Shown one piece after another: positions 1 through 8,607 of a DNA stretch of 64,000 bases; positions within the stretch are counted from its first letter, which is position 1, and each line of letters opens with the position of its first letter. Location of the stretch: NCBI GenBank assembly GCA_017534745.1, contig JAFXVX010000014.1, positions 186,001 to 250,000 on the forward strand, given 5' to 3'. The notes beneath the pieces were generated by a model, which was given only the letters and a program-made list of their open reading frames with translations, had not been told where the DNA came from and ran no database searches. The DNA comes from Bacteroidales bacterium (lineage in GTDB: Bacteria > Bacteroidota > Bacteroidia > Bacteroidales > UBA932). Made by a program: the position numbers and the translations under genes.

Positions 1-1494
1 GTAGGCCTCCTCGGTCCCGGTGATGTTGTTGTGGGAACCGGAGAGATAGAAACCGCCCTTGCCGACCATCGAAGGTGTCGAGGCCGGGGTGCTTGCCGTG
101 TAATAGTATCGTCCGCAGAAGGGCAGGAACATAGTGATGCCGTTACGCATAAAAGTACGCCCGCTCACTGTGACGCCGTTCCAGGTCGTCACGTCCGTCG
201 TGACGAAACTGCTCCCTGTCGTGACTCTGGCTCCGGCCGATGTCGATACGGGTTCATTGCTTCCCAGCAGCCCGAGCCATTCTTCTATGAAGGGCATGCG
301 CCAGGCGGAGCCCCATTTGACTCTGGCGACATCGTATTTGGTCCCGGAAATCATTCGGAGGTTTATCGCATTGTCGGCCCTGCCCCTGTATTCGCGGGGA
401 TAGCCTATTTCGGTCTGGCTGTACTTGTAGGTTGCGTCGGAGTAAGTCTCTTTCTGCTCGGTCTCGCCCCAGGAGTAGAATTTTCCATAGGCCTCTTCAG
501 CCGTCGCCGGGGATGCTTTCGCGCCGACATTGAACGGAGCCCAGGAAGGACGGTTGCGGAAATCGTAGAAATCGTTGATGCCGCTCCAGGAGGTGTTGTT
601 GAGATAATAGAGAGTGCCGGATCCCTTGGAGACAAAATCGATTGCCTCCTCCGGGAGGGGACGGTCCATAAGGGGCGAGCCGCTCAGGTCGAAGGAACCG
701 ACCTTGCCGCCCCTTGAGGAGAGGTCCGCGCTGAGGACCTTGCCTTCAGAGCGGCGGCCGTCGCTACTGAGCGCCGTCACGATGAGTCCGGCTTCAGAGT
801 AATCAATCGCCGGAACGGCAAGATAGACGGTCTCTCCTTCGGAAGTCTCCTTCTGAAGGGTGAAGGTTTTGACTGCTTTGGGGCGGTAATCGGCGGCACA
901 GCCGCTGATTCCTCCGTCTTTTCCGACGGTCCATTCGTGGCTGCCCTCCGCGGTGTTGAATTCAATCTTCCCGACGCCCTGAGGCATCTTGATGCGAAGA
1001 AGATATGTAAGGTGATCTCCGTCGCCGTAGTCGAAGTCAGGGGTCTCTCCGGTCGAGGTCGCCGTCATAAAATCGACGCCCTCCAGGCCCTTGAGCGAGC
1101 CGTCCTGTGCAGAATAGGAGCAGGCGATATTATCTCCATCGAATGAAGCTCCCTTGCCGAGGACGGCTACCCATTTCGTACTCTCGGAAGCTGCTGCAGC
1201 ACCGGAAGAGGTGAAGGTCGTCTTCACGTCGGCGGAAGCGGTCGCGGTGAATGTCACGGGCGTCACGGTCGAGCCGTTGATCTCAAGGGCGAGAAAGCGG
1301 TCTCCGGTCTTCCAGCCGGCCTTTATGCCGCCTTCGCTTTCCTCGTATATCATTTTTGTACGGCACGCCGGAAGGGATGCGGTCGCCGTGATGACACATT
1401 CTTCCATGGGAGCTCCTGGCTCCGGCTCCACCGTGCAGGCTCCGGCAGCGAACAGGACTGCTGCCAAGAGGACACTCAGAATACAATTCCTCAT
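1..1494 (-). CDS. FISUMP-domain lipoprotein with fimbrillin-like N-terminus (partial)
   Basis: Reverse-strand gene open from the ATG at 1494 to the window edge (498 codons, 3' end missing). The N-terminus MRNCILSVLLAAVLFAAGAC is a lipoprotein signal with the acylated Cys at residue 20, so the product is probably surface- or periplasm-anchored. Residues about 25-300 form a beta-rich region like the N-terminal half of fimbrillin/Mfa-like proteins (tentative). From about W318 (WAPFNVGAK) through YDVARVKWGSAWRMP (W398) it matches the FISUMP (Fibrobacter major paralogous, TIGR02145) pattern. It is a paralogue of the genes at 1597 and 8608 and is transcribed divergently from the former. Molecular role unknown; a surface adhesin or structural lipoprotein is an inference. 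Confidence 0.85.
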   Translation of the reverse strand, partial: MRNCILSVLLAAVLFAAGACTVEPEPGAPMEECVITATASLPACRTKMIYEESEGGIKAGWKTGDRFLALEINGSTVTPVTFTATASADVKTTFTSSGAAAASESTKWVAVLGKGASFDGDNIACSYSAQDGSLKGLEGVDFMTATSTGETPDFDYGDGDHLTYLLRIKMPQGVGKIEFNTAEGSHEWTVGKDGGISGCAADYRPKAVKTFTLQKETSEGETVYLAVPAIDYSEAGLIVTALSSDGRRSEGKVLSADLSSRGGKVGSFDLSGSPLMDRPLPEEAIDFVSKGSGTLYYLNNTSWSGINDFYDFRNRPSWAPFNVGAKASPATAEEAYGKFYSWGETEQKETYSDATYKYSQTEIGYPREYRGRADNAINLRMISGTKYDVARVKWGSAWRMPFIEEWLGLLGSNEPVSTSAGARVTTGSSFVTTDVTTWNGVTVSGRTFMRNGITMFLPFCGRYYYTASTPASTPSMVGKGGFYLSGSHNNITGTEEAY

Positions 1495-1596
1495 ACAAAT
1501 ACTACACTTTTTTTTCTGTTTCCCCGAATTTTTCTCTATGAGAAAGGGAAAAGTGGAAGAAATGTGTATTACTAAAGATTACCAATTTTTATCGAG

Positions 1597-4500
1597 ATGA
1601 GATTTTTGCGCGTAACGCTCGGGTTAATCCCCCTTTCACTAACCGCCTTACTGGCCTGTAACAAGATAATCGAACAGCCTGAAGAGACCCAGGAACCGGA
1701 GCCTAAAGTGACCGTCACCGCGACGGTAGTGCTGCCGGAGGAAGCCGCATCCAGACTCGCCTACGAAGAGAACGATGAGGTAGGAATGGCACAGGGCCTT
1801 GCCTCCACCTGGGAGGCCGGCGATCAGTTCTACGCCCTGAAGGATGGCTCGGAGATAGTTCAGTTTACGCTTGTCTCCGGCGAAGGGACGGCGACCGGTG
1901 TGTTCACGACCGAGGCCTCCGGCGTCGACGAGGGGACTGCCTGGAAGGCGTTGCTTGGCGAAAATGCCAGCCCTTCATCCGGTAAGCTGCTCTGCTCCTA
2001 CGAAGGGCAGACCGGCTTGCTCGCGAATTTGGGCGATCTTGATTACACTGTGCTGGACGGGACGGGAGCCGAGCCGTCATTCACCTTCGGCGAAGGGACA
2101 AGGCTCTCGTATTTCATGCGCATCAAGCTTCCTGCCGGCGTCCGTTATATAGAATATTGTACCACGGCCTCCTGGAAGGTCTCGTCTTCCGGCGCGTCGA
2201 TTGTCTATGACGGGCATTTCGACAATGTGTCCGAGGTGGATCTCGGCAGTGAATCCTCTGCCGGAGACGTCTGCTACCTTGTCATCCCCGCGACGCAGTA
2301 TGCCAACTACATAACTGAATCTCTAAAGGGCGTCATCCTGACCTTTATGAATGACGGCCGCACCAAGTCCAACGGTAAGGTCCTTTCCACGAACCTTTCC
2401 GCCAAGGGCGGCAAGATTGGCACCTTCGACGTCAGCTCGATGGAGCTGATCGACCGTCCGCTCCCCGGCGATGCGGTCTCGCTCGGGTCCCTTTCCGGCG
2501 TTATAAGGAAAGACCCGGACACCGATTTCTGTAACAAGTACAACAATCTCGACGATTACACCTATTCTTTCTCCGTCAATCCTTTGTGGGCTCCGTTCAA
2601 CCTTGGCGCGAAAGTGACTAAGGCGTCTCCCACTGCCGATGATCTGTATGGCGACAGTTTTATGTGGGGAGAGACCGCACCCCGTACGTCTTTCTCCTCC
2701 GCCAACTGGACTTATAACGGCAACCATACCGTCGGAGGATTTGAGAATTTCACTTCAACCCAGCTCGGCTATTTCGAGACGGTTTCCGTCTCCGACGGTC
2801 TCAACAACGGGACAATGAAATTCCAGCGCATTTGCGGCACCAAGTACGACCCCGCCCGAGTCCGCTGGGGCCACGACTGGAGGATGCCGACCATTGAAGA
2901 GTTGGTCGGCTTGATCGGGGACAATATCAGCATCGATATCGCTGCGACGGAAACGACGACTTCCTCCGGCCTTTCGACCGCAGTCGAGACCATTGATTTC
3001 TACAATGTCGGCCGTACGGTCAAGGGACGTTGGTTCAAGAAAGGTTCAAATACCGTCTTCCTGCCGTTTGCCGGCTGGTATGGCACAGGTCACGCCTACT
3101 ACGGCGCCCGCGGCTTCTACTGGAGCGACAGCCGTATCCGCGCCACGCCGTCCAACGGGAACCTTACCAATGCGACTCTCCGTTTTGAGATGACCGGAAG
3201 TTCCCTGAACTATGGCCGCAACAGCAGTCCTTCGACCGAGATGTACTATGGCCTGAGCATCCGCCCGGTGCGTAACATCATGAAGAAGAGCGGCAATGCG
3301 ACTTCTCCTTCCGTCTGGGAAGATGTAGGTGAGAGCACGATATCTCCGACCAGCAACCTCTGGGGCGTCATCAAGGATTCGGATGGCAATCCCATTCCCG
3401 GTGTTGCTGTTTCCGATGGCTACATCGTCTGCGTGACGGACGTCAACGGCACTTATCAGATGCACGCGGATTCCCGTGCCCGGACCGTGAATGTCACCAT
3501 CCCGGCCGCATACGAGATTCCTCTCGATGCCAATGGGCGTCCTGCCTTCTATCAGTATGTGACCATACCTTCCTCCGGGGCCATTCAGAAGGACTTCACC
3601 CTTACCAAGCGTTCCAGCATCCCGAGCCGGTTCACCATCCTTGCCATCGCCGACGCCCACGTGCAGACCAGCACTCAGCTCAGCAGGTTCCAGACCGCAA
3701 TCGAAGATATTGAGGAGACGGCCACCACCCTTAAGACCACCGGCATCCCCGTCGGAGACGGTGGCGATGCGGGTGAAGTCATCGCCGTTGCCCTTGGAGA
3801 CCAGCTCTCGGACAAACTTGATATGGCGTCCAGCGTCATCACCAAGTTCTCCAGCCTGAGCGTCCCCGTGTTCTACGTCATAGGCAACCACGACCACGAT
3901 TCGTCACAGGAGAGCGATTATGATTCCGAGACCGCCTTTGTCAATGCATTCGGCCCCACAAACTATTCCTTCGACATCGGTAACGCCCACGTTATTGTGA
4001 TGGATGACATCGTACGCCGAAGCGGCAACAATGACAGAGGAGACGGCTACTATAGCATCAACTATGGAGCAGGATTTACTCAGGAGCAGGTTGACTGGCT
4101 TACCGCGGACATCGCAAGAGTGAACGGCAAGACAGGCAAGGTGGTGGTCTTCTGCTGCCACGCCCCGCTAAATCAGGCGTCCGGTGGTGACAGTGGCACC
4201 CAGAATGCTGTTATGGGCGCCCTGAAGAACAATTTCTACAACGTCCATGTTTTATCCGGCCACACGCACTGCATTGAGAACAATCTCTATTCAGGATGGG
4301 CCGCAAAGAGCGGACGGCAGATTTATGAGCACACTCTGCAAACCCTGTCCGGATACTTCTGGCAGGCTGATATCGGCTACGATAGAGGCAGTCCGGCCGG
4401 CTACGGCGTCCTGACTTTCGGTACTGATGACATCTACGCCGAATACAATAAAACTACCAAGGAAGAGCCCACATTCCAGTTCCGCACCTATAACGGCGGA

Positions 4501-4905
4501 GAGTCTTATACCCGTTCTGGAAAGACTTACAGTTGGGACAGTTCTGTGAGCGGAAAATACGTGATCCGAGTCCCGGACGCCGGAGATGTCGATGACAGTT
4601 ATGACTATTGGACAGTCTATCTGACCAAGGGTGGCACCACCACTGAATTGACAAGAGTTTCGACGGCCATAAACGACCGTGCTGCCCATTGCTACATCGC
4701 AAAAATGTTTGATAATGAGCATGGCGGCGCCGGAGAGACCACGGATCAGTTCTGGTATTCTTCCGCTTCGTTTGCCAGCACCGGGTACACGATTACAGCC
4801 ATTCATACAATGAAGAGCGGCTGGACCGCCACCTACACCGGCAAGCACTACGTGGGCAATAACACATTCAAAGGCTTTGCCTACGGCGAAAGGTATAACG
4901 AGTAA
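1597..4905 (+). CDS. Lipoprotein fusing fimbrillin-like, FISUMP and calcineurin-like phosphoesterase domains
   Basis: 1102 residues. Lipoprotein signal with the Cys at residue 21 (TALLAC). Residues about 30-300 are the fimbrillin-like region shared with the neighbouring paralogues; about 325-570 are FISUMP (W331 in WAPFNLGAK, W428 in DWRMPT). About 586-670 is a carboxypeptidase-regulatory-like/MetallophosN beta domain. About 680-900 is a calcineurin-like metallophosphoesterase with all metal motifs visible: D686-x-H688, GD735, GNH765D766, H855 (CHAP) and GH889TH891. The last about 130 residues resemble the MetallophosC domain. The substrate is unknown. Residues 586-1102 are duplicated as the separate next gene, 11 bp downstream, so this looks like a domain fusion that put a phosphoesterase on a surface anchor. 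Confidence 0.85.
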   Translation: MRFLRVTLGLIPLSLTALLACNKIIEQPEETQEPEPKVTVTATVVLPEEAASRLAYEENDEVGMAQGLASTWEAGDQFYALKDGSEIVQFTLVSGEGTATGVFTTEASGVDEGTAWKALLGENASPSSGKLLCSYEGQTGLLANLGDLDYTVLDGTGAEPSFTFGEGTRLSYFMRIKLPAGVRYIEYCTTASWKVSSSGASIVYDGHFDNVSEVDLGSESSAGDVCYLVIPATQYANYITESLKGVILTFMNDGRTKSNGKVLSTNLSAKGGKIGTFDVSSMELIDRPLPGDAVSLGSLSGVIRKDPDTDFCNKYNNLDDYTYSFSVNPLWAPFNLGAKVTKASPTADDLYGDSFMWGETAPRTSFSSANWTYNGNHTVGGFENFTSTQLGYFETVSVSDGLNNGTMKFQRICGTKYDPARVRWGHDWRMPTIEELVGLIGDNISIDIAATETTTSSGLSTAVETIDFYNVGRTVKGRWFKKGSNTVFLPFAGWYGTGHAYYGARGFYWSDSRIRATPSNGNLTNATLRFEMTGSSLNYGRNSSPSTEMYYGLSIRPVRNIMKKSGNATSPSVWEDVGESTISPTSNLWGVIKDSDGNPIPGVAVSDGYIVCVTDVNGTYQMHADSRARTVNVTIPAAYEIPLDANGRPAFYQYVTIPSSGAIQKDFTLTKRSSIPSRFTILAIADAHVQTSTQLSRFQTAIEDIEETATTLKTTGIPVGDGGDAGEVIAVALGDQLSDKLDMASSVITKFSSLSVPVFYVIGNHDHDSSQESDYDSETAFVNAFGPTNYSFDIGNAHVIVMDDIVRRSGNNDRGDGYYSINYGAGFTQEQVDWLTADIARVNGKTGKVVVFCCHAPLNQASGGDSGTQNAVMGALKNNFYNVHVLSGHTHCIENNLYSGWAAKSGRQIYEHTLQTLSGYFWQADIGYDRGSPAGYGVLTFGTDDIYAEYNKTTKEEPTFQFRTYNGGESYTRSGKTYSWDSSVSGKYVIRVPDAGDVDDSYDYWTVYLTKGGTTTELTRVSTAINDRAAHCYIAKMFDNEHGGAGETTDQFWYSSASFASTGYTITAIHTMKSGWTATYTGKHYVGNNTFKGFAYGERYNE

Positions 4906-4916
4906 CTATACGGCCT

Positions 4917-6461
4917 ATGCTGAAACTCCTGTTTCTGATTCTGGCCATTCAGGTTTCCGGGGTCGTTACCAACCAGCGTAACGGCAGGGGAATCGAGGGG
5001 GTGGTCGTGTCGGACGGGTACACCTGTACGGTGACGGATGCTGCGGGCCGGTATTCGCTTGACGCTGATTCGCTTGCGCGCACAATCAGCGTCACAGTGC
5101 CTCGCGAATACGAGATACCGCTCGGGCGCGACGGCGCTCCGGCTTTTTTCCTGTACATCGATTCGGGACAGAGAGATTTTTCGCTGAAGCCTCGGAAGAA
5201 GGTCTCCGACCGCTTCACCCTTGTGGCTGTGGCGGACACCCACATCAAGTTCGACTGGAACATAGACCGCTTCCGCGGCGAGTCCCTGCCGGATCTTCAG
5301 CGGACTTTCGAGCGCCATTCGAAGGATGGAGAAGTTCTCGGCATAGCGCTCGGAGACCAGATCTCCGACACGCCCGGGACGGCCGGTATCGTGAAGGCAG
5401 GATACACCGGCTTCAGACTTTGCCGTAAGACCGTTCCGGTCTTCTACTGCATAGGAAACCACGATCACCTTACAAAGGACGGCGAGGGGCAGTACGCAGT
5501 GACAGAACACTTTGTAAGGAATTTCGGTCCGGTTGACTATTCCTTCGACATCGGCCAGGTCCATTTCGTCGTAATGGACGATCTCCAGTACAAAGGCGTC
5601 CAGAGGGACGGCATCAAAATGGCCTACAACACCGGTATCACCGACGCCCAGCTCGAGTGGCTGCGAGAGGACCTCGCCCTGGTCCGTGACAAGGGACATA
5701 AGGCGGTCGTCCTCTGCGTCCACGCCCCGCTTTCCGGACGCTTCTCCCATAAACCCGAGGTCAGGGAACTTCTTGAGGAGTTCGCCGAAGCCCACGTCCT
5801 TTCCGGCCACGAACACAATATAAATAATATGTGGCCCTCACCGAAGATCTGGGAGCACAATCTCCAGGCCCTCTGCGGTGCCTGGTGGCACAGCAACCTT
5901 TCCCCCAGCGGCTGCCCGCTGGGCTACGGTGTGTTCACTTTCGACGGCCCCGGACTCGCTCACGAGTACAATAAGGCCACTACGGAATCCGCTGATTTCC
6001 AGATGAGAGTTTACAGCGGGAACGACCACTACAACGCCTGGACGGCCTACGCCGGCATAGTCGGCGAGCCCAAGCGTTTCAACACCTACTCCTGGCCGGA
6101 GGACCTCAAGGGCCACTTTGTGGTCCGCGTCTGGGACGGGACTCGCGACTGGGAGGTAAAATTCATCCAGGGAGGCGTTGAACGCCCCATGAAACAGACC
6201 GAAGTAAAATTCTTCGACGCCGCGACGGCCGGATATATGGTGGACGTCTGCGGCGCCCCCTACGGCGGCAGCAGCGTCTATAAACCTATGCTGGACACCT
6301 TCTGGACCATCGAGGCCCCTTCCGGCGACCCTGCGGCCGAAAAGGACTGGGAGATTGTCGCCACCCACAGGATGCCCTCGGGAGAGAAGGTGTCATACAG
6401 CAGCAAAACACTGATGCGGGATTACCTCGGTTTTGCGACCGGGACCCATTACTCCAGGTAG
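4917..6461 (+). CDS. Calcineurin-like metallophosphoesterase (MetallophosN/C type), exported
   Basis: 514 residues, starting 11 bp after the preceding stop, so the two genes are co-transcribed. A short hydrophobic N-terminus (MLKLLFLILAIQVSG) suggests export. Order: MetallophosN-like beta domain (about 15-95), phosphoesterase core (about 100-305), C-terminal beta domain (about 380-514). Metal ligands are intact: D107-x-H109, GD147, GN181H182D183, H269 (VHAP), GH298EH300. It shares its whole length and motif order with the C-terminal half of the upstream fusion protein, so one arose by duplication of the other. Such enzymes hydrolyse phosphomono- or diesters; the natural substrate cannot be read from sequence. 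The gap to the lyase gene downstream is a single base. Confidence 0.85.
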   Translation: MLKLLFLILAIQVSGVVTNQRNGRGIEGVVVSDGYTCTVTDAAGRYSLDADSLARTISVTVPREYEIPLGRDGAPAFFLYIDSGQRDFSLKPRKKVSDRFTLVAVADTHIKFDWNIDRFRGESLPDLQRTFERHSKDGEVLGIALGDQISDTPGTAGIVKAGYTGFRLCRKTVPVFYCIGNHDHLTKDGEGQYAVTEHFVRNFGPVDYSFDIGQVHFVVMDDLQYKGVQRDGIKMAYNTGITDAQLEWLREDLALVRDKGHKAVVLCVHAPLSGRFSHKPEVRELLEEFAEAHVLSGHEHNINNMWPSPKIWEHNLQALCGAWWHSNLSPSGCPLGYGVFTFDGPGLAHEYNKATTESADFQMRVYSGNDHYNAWTAYAGIVGEPKRFNTYSWPEDLKGHFVVRVWDGTRDWEVKFIQGGVERPMKQTEVKFFDAATAGYMVDVCGAPYGGSSVYKPMLDTFWTIEAPSGDPAAEKDWEIVATHRMPSGEKVSYSSKTLMRDYLGFATGTHYSR

Positions 6462-6462
6462 T

Positions 6463-8364
6463 ATGAAAAGAATCGTTCTAAGTCTTGCTCTCGCCCTCCT
6501 GCCGCTGTTGGCCGGGGCGCAGACCCTTCAGCAGGCACTTTCCGGCAAAGACCTTTCCTCCCTGCTGGTCACCGGCCAGAAGTGGGTCCCCTACCCCGCC
6601 TATTCCGACCGGGCCGGCTGGGATGAGCTTCTCGGCGAATACAAGCCGCAGCTCATTGTGGCAGGAGAAAAGTACCTCCACTTCGACTGGCTCGTCATCC
6701 GTGCGACCGACTATCTGGAGTACAACCGCAGCGGCAACCGCTACACCCAGGAGAACCGCATCCGTAAGAACGCCGAAGCCCTCAGCTGCCTGATGGTGGC
6801 GGAGCTCGCCGAGGGAAAGGGACGTTTCCTGGATGATATTATGGACGGCGCATTTCTGTTCTGCGAATACACATCCTGGGCGGTCTCGCATCACCTTGCG
6901 ACCTTCCAGAAAGTACGCCGGCCGATTCCGGACTATGAGGACGACATCCTCGCCCTCTACCAGGGCAATTTCTCGCAGATGCTTTCCTGGGCGTGGTATT
7001 TCTTCCACGATGAATTTGACAAGGAGGATGTGGGGATTGCCGCGCGCATCCGCCACGAAATCGACAAACGGGAGCTCACCCCATTCCTTGAACGCGACGA
7101 CTTCGACTGGATGGGCTTCAAGCCCAAAATCCGTCCCAACAACTGGAATCCCTGGTGCAACTCCAACGCTCTCGTCTGCTTCATGCTCATGGAGAACGAC
7201 CCGTCCCGCCTCAAGGCCGCGGTAGAAAAAAGCATCCGTTCGCTGGACAGGTTCCTCGAACTTCTGGCCGCCGACGGCGGCTGCGACGAGGGCCCTGTTT
7301 ACTGGTATGCCTCCGCAGGTAACCTTCTGTGCTGCCTCGAGTGCCTTTCGCTTATTACCGGAGGGCAGATCGATTTCGCTTCGAGCCCGCTGATCCGCAA
7401 TTTCGGTGAATACATCGTCGATGCGAACATTGAGGGGAGCTGGCAGGCCAATTTCGCCGACTCCGCCCCTTCGGATGTCGTGGGCTCGCCGACGCTTTTC
7501 AGGTATGCCGGGCTTACCCGCAGCGACAAAATGGGTTCGTTTGCGAACCACTGCTATCACACTGACGGGTATGACCCCGTGGATGCCAACTGGACCACGT
7601 TCTACCGGGCGATGGAGAATCTCCGTGCCTGCTGGACGATGCAGGCGCTGCCCGACAAAGGTTACACTCCCTCGGATTTCGTCTGGTATCCCGTCACGGA
7701 ACTTTGCTTTATGAGGGCGGGCAAGGGCTATCTCGCCGTCAAGGGCGGCCACAACCACGAGCGCCACAATCACAACGACGTCGGCACCTGCATCTATTTC
7801 TACGACGGCAGGCCCGTCCTGGTAGACGCCGGCCCTGCGACCTACAATTCGAAGACCTTCGACAAACGCTATCGCTACAAGATGTGGCAGAACTCGAGCG
7901 ACTACCACAACCTTCCGAATATCAATGGTTTCGCCCAGGGGTATGGGTACGAATACAAGACGACCGGGACAACCGCAGACCGCAAGTCAAAGCGCTTCAT
8001 GACGGACATCGCAAAAGCGTATCCGGACTCTGCCGGGATTGTCTCATGGAAGCTGGATTACCGCCTTCTCAAAGACGGTTCGCTCTCCCTCACGGAGACT
8101 TTCCGCCTCCAGAAGCCTGCCCCGGTAGAGCTTCATTTCCTGGCTCCGGAGCGCCCGGACATTTCTCGTCAGGGAAAGATTGGCCTGAACGCCGGCCTGA
8201 CCCTCCATTATGACGCCAGGGCCCTCAAGGCCTCAGTCGAGGAAATTCCCGTTACGGGCACTGGCATCGGCTGGGAATCCTTCGGACCATCCCTTTACCG
8301 TCTCACCCTCTCTTCTAAGTCTTCCTCACAGAAGGGGACTTATTCGCTGAAAATTTTACGATGA
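6463..8364 (+). CDS. Heparinase II/III-family polysaccharide lyase, secreted
   Basis: 633 residues from the ATG at 6463, one base after the previous stop. An in-frame ATG at 6433 would lie inside the upstream gene and bury the signal, so it was not used. MKRIVLSLALALLPLLAGAQ is a type I signal peptide. The N-terminal two thirds are helical (alpha/alpha-toroid expected for the family). The C-terminal part carries the heparinase II/III beta-sandwich signature around H430-H437 (GHNHERHNHNDVG), followed by GRPVLVDAG. Family members cleave uronic-acid-containing polysaccharides by beta-elimination; whether this acts on glycosaminoglycan, alginate or another chain is unknown. It sits in an operon with two phosphoesterases and without SusC/SusD genes in view. 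Confidence 0.85.
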   Translation: MKRIVLSLALALLPLLAGAQTLQQALSGKDLSSLLVTGQKWVPYPAYSDRAGWDELLGEYKPQLIVAGEKYLHFDWLVIRATDYLEYNRSGNRYTQENRIRKNAEALSCLMVAELAEGKGRFLDDIMDGAFLFCEYTSWAVSHHLATFQKVRRPIPDYEDDILALYQGNFSQMLSWAWYFFHDEFDKEDVGIAARIRHEIDKRELTPFLERDDFDWMGFKPKIRPNNWNPWCNSNALVCFMLMENDPSRLKAAVEKSIRSLDRFLELLAADGGCDEGPVYWYASAGNLLCCLECLSLITGGQIDFASSPLIRNFGEYIVDANIEGSWQANFADSAPSDVVGSPTLFRYAGLTRSDKMGSFANHCYHTDGYDPVDANWTTFYRAMENLRACWTMQALPDKGYTPSDFVWYPVTELCFMRAGKGYLAVKGGHNHERHNHNDVGTCIYFYDGRPVLVDAGPATYNSKTFDKRYRYKMWQNSSDYHNLPNINGFAQGYGYEYKTTGTTADRKSKRFMTDIAKAYPDSAGIVSWKLDYRLLKDGSLSLTETFRLQKPAPVELHFLAPERPDISRQGKIGLNAGLTLHYDARALKASVEEIPVTGTGIGWESFGPSLYRLTLSSKSSSQKGTYSLKILR

Positions 8365-8459
8365 ATGTGTTTTTGTTTTCGGGGCTGAAGGGATAAATAG
8401 TGTATTATTAGATGTATGGTATTGTAATTATTTCGCAAATATTTGAAAACTATAGCAAT

Positions 8460-8588
8460 ATGAAGAAAAACGATTACATCGAACCGCTGACGAACGTCTA
8501 TCTGATGTCAGCTTTCGATTATTTTTTGCAGTCGGGCAACGCACCGACCATCGAAGAAGATCCGGATGCCGGATTCCCTGACTATTAA
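8460..8588 (+). CDS. Small ORF (42 aa) preceding a FISUMP lipoprotein gene
   Basis: ATG at 8460 to TAA at 8588 encodes an acidic 42-residue peptide beginning MKKNDYIEPLTNVYLMSAFD and ending DPDAGFPDY. No signal peptide or transmembrane segment is visible. It lies 19 bp upstream of the ATG of the FISUMP lipoprotein at 8608, in the same direction, in a spacer otherwise free of genes. Short acidic ORFs of 40-50 residues of this style, often starting MKK and carrying a central hydrophobic stretch, are seen beside fimbrillin or FISUMP genes in Bacteroidales (from memory, not checked). Function unknown; it may be a leader peptide, a small secreted product or chance. Confidence 0.55.
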   Translation: MKKNDYIEPLTNVYLMSAFDYFLQSGNAPTIEEDPDAGFPDY

Positions 8589-8607
8589 TTTTTTGATGCG
8601 ACGCACT

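Noticed and set aside
31..717. Forward-strand open frames near the left edge
   Set aside because: They are antisense to the partial FISUMP lipoprotein, whose frame has a start, a lipoprotein signal and family motifs.
3046..3897. Reverse-strand open frame (283 codons) inside the FISUMP-phosphoesterase gene
   Set aside because: The forward frame carries complete domain motifs over the same bases.
6478..7908. Reverse-strand open frame (476 codons) opposite the heparinase-type lyase
   Set aside because: Shadow of a strongly supported coding frame; no signal, motif or promoter.
8365..8459. Additional gene or RNA in the spacer after the lyase
   Set aside because: The ATG at about 8361 overlapping the stop codon gives only a very short frame, and no stable hairpin or RNA signature is visible; the spacer is AT-rich and is probably promoter DNA.
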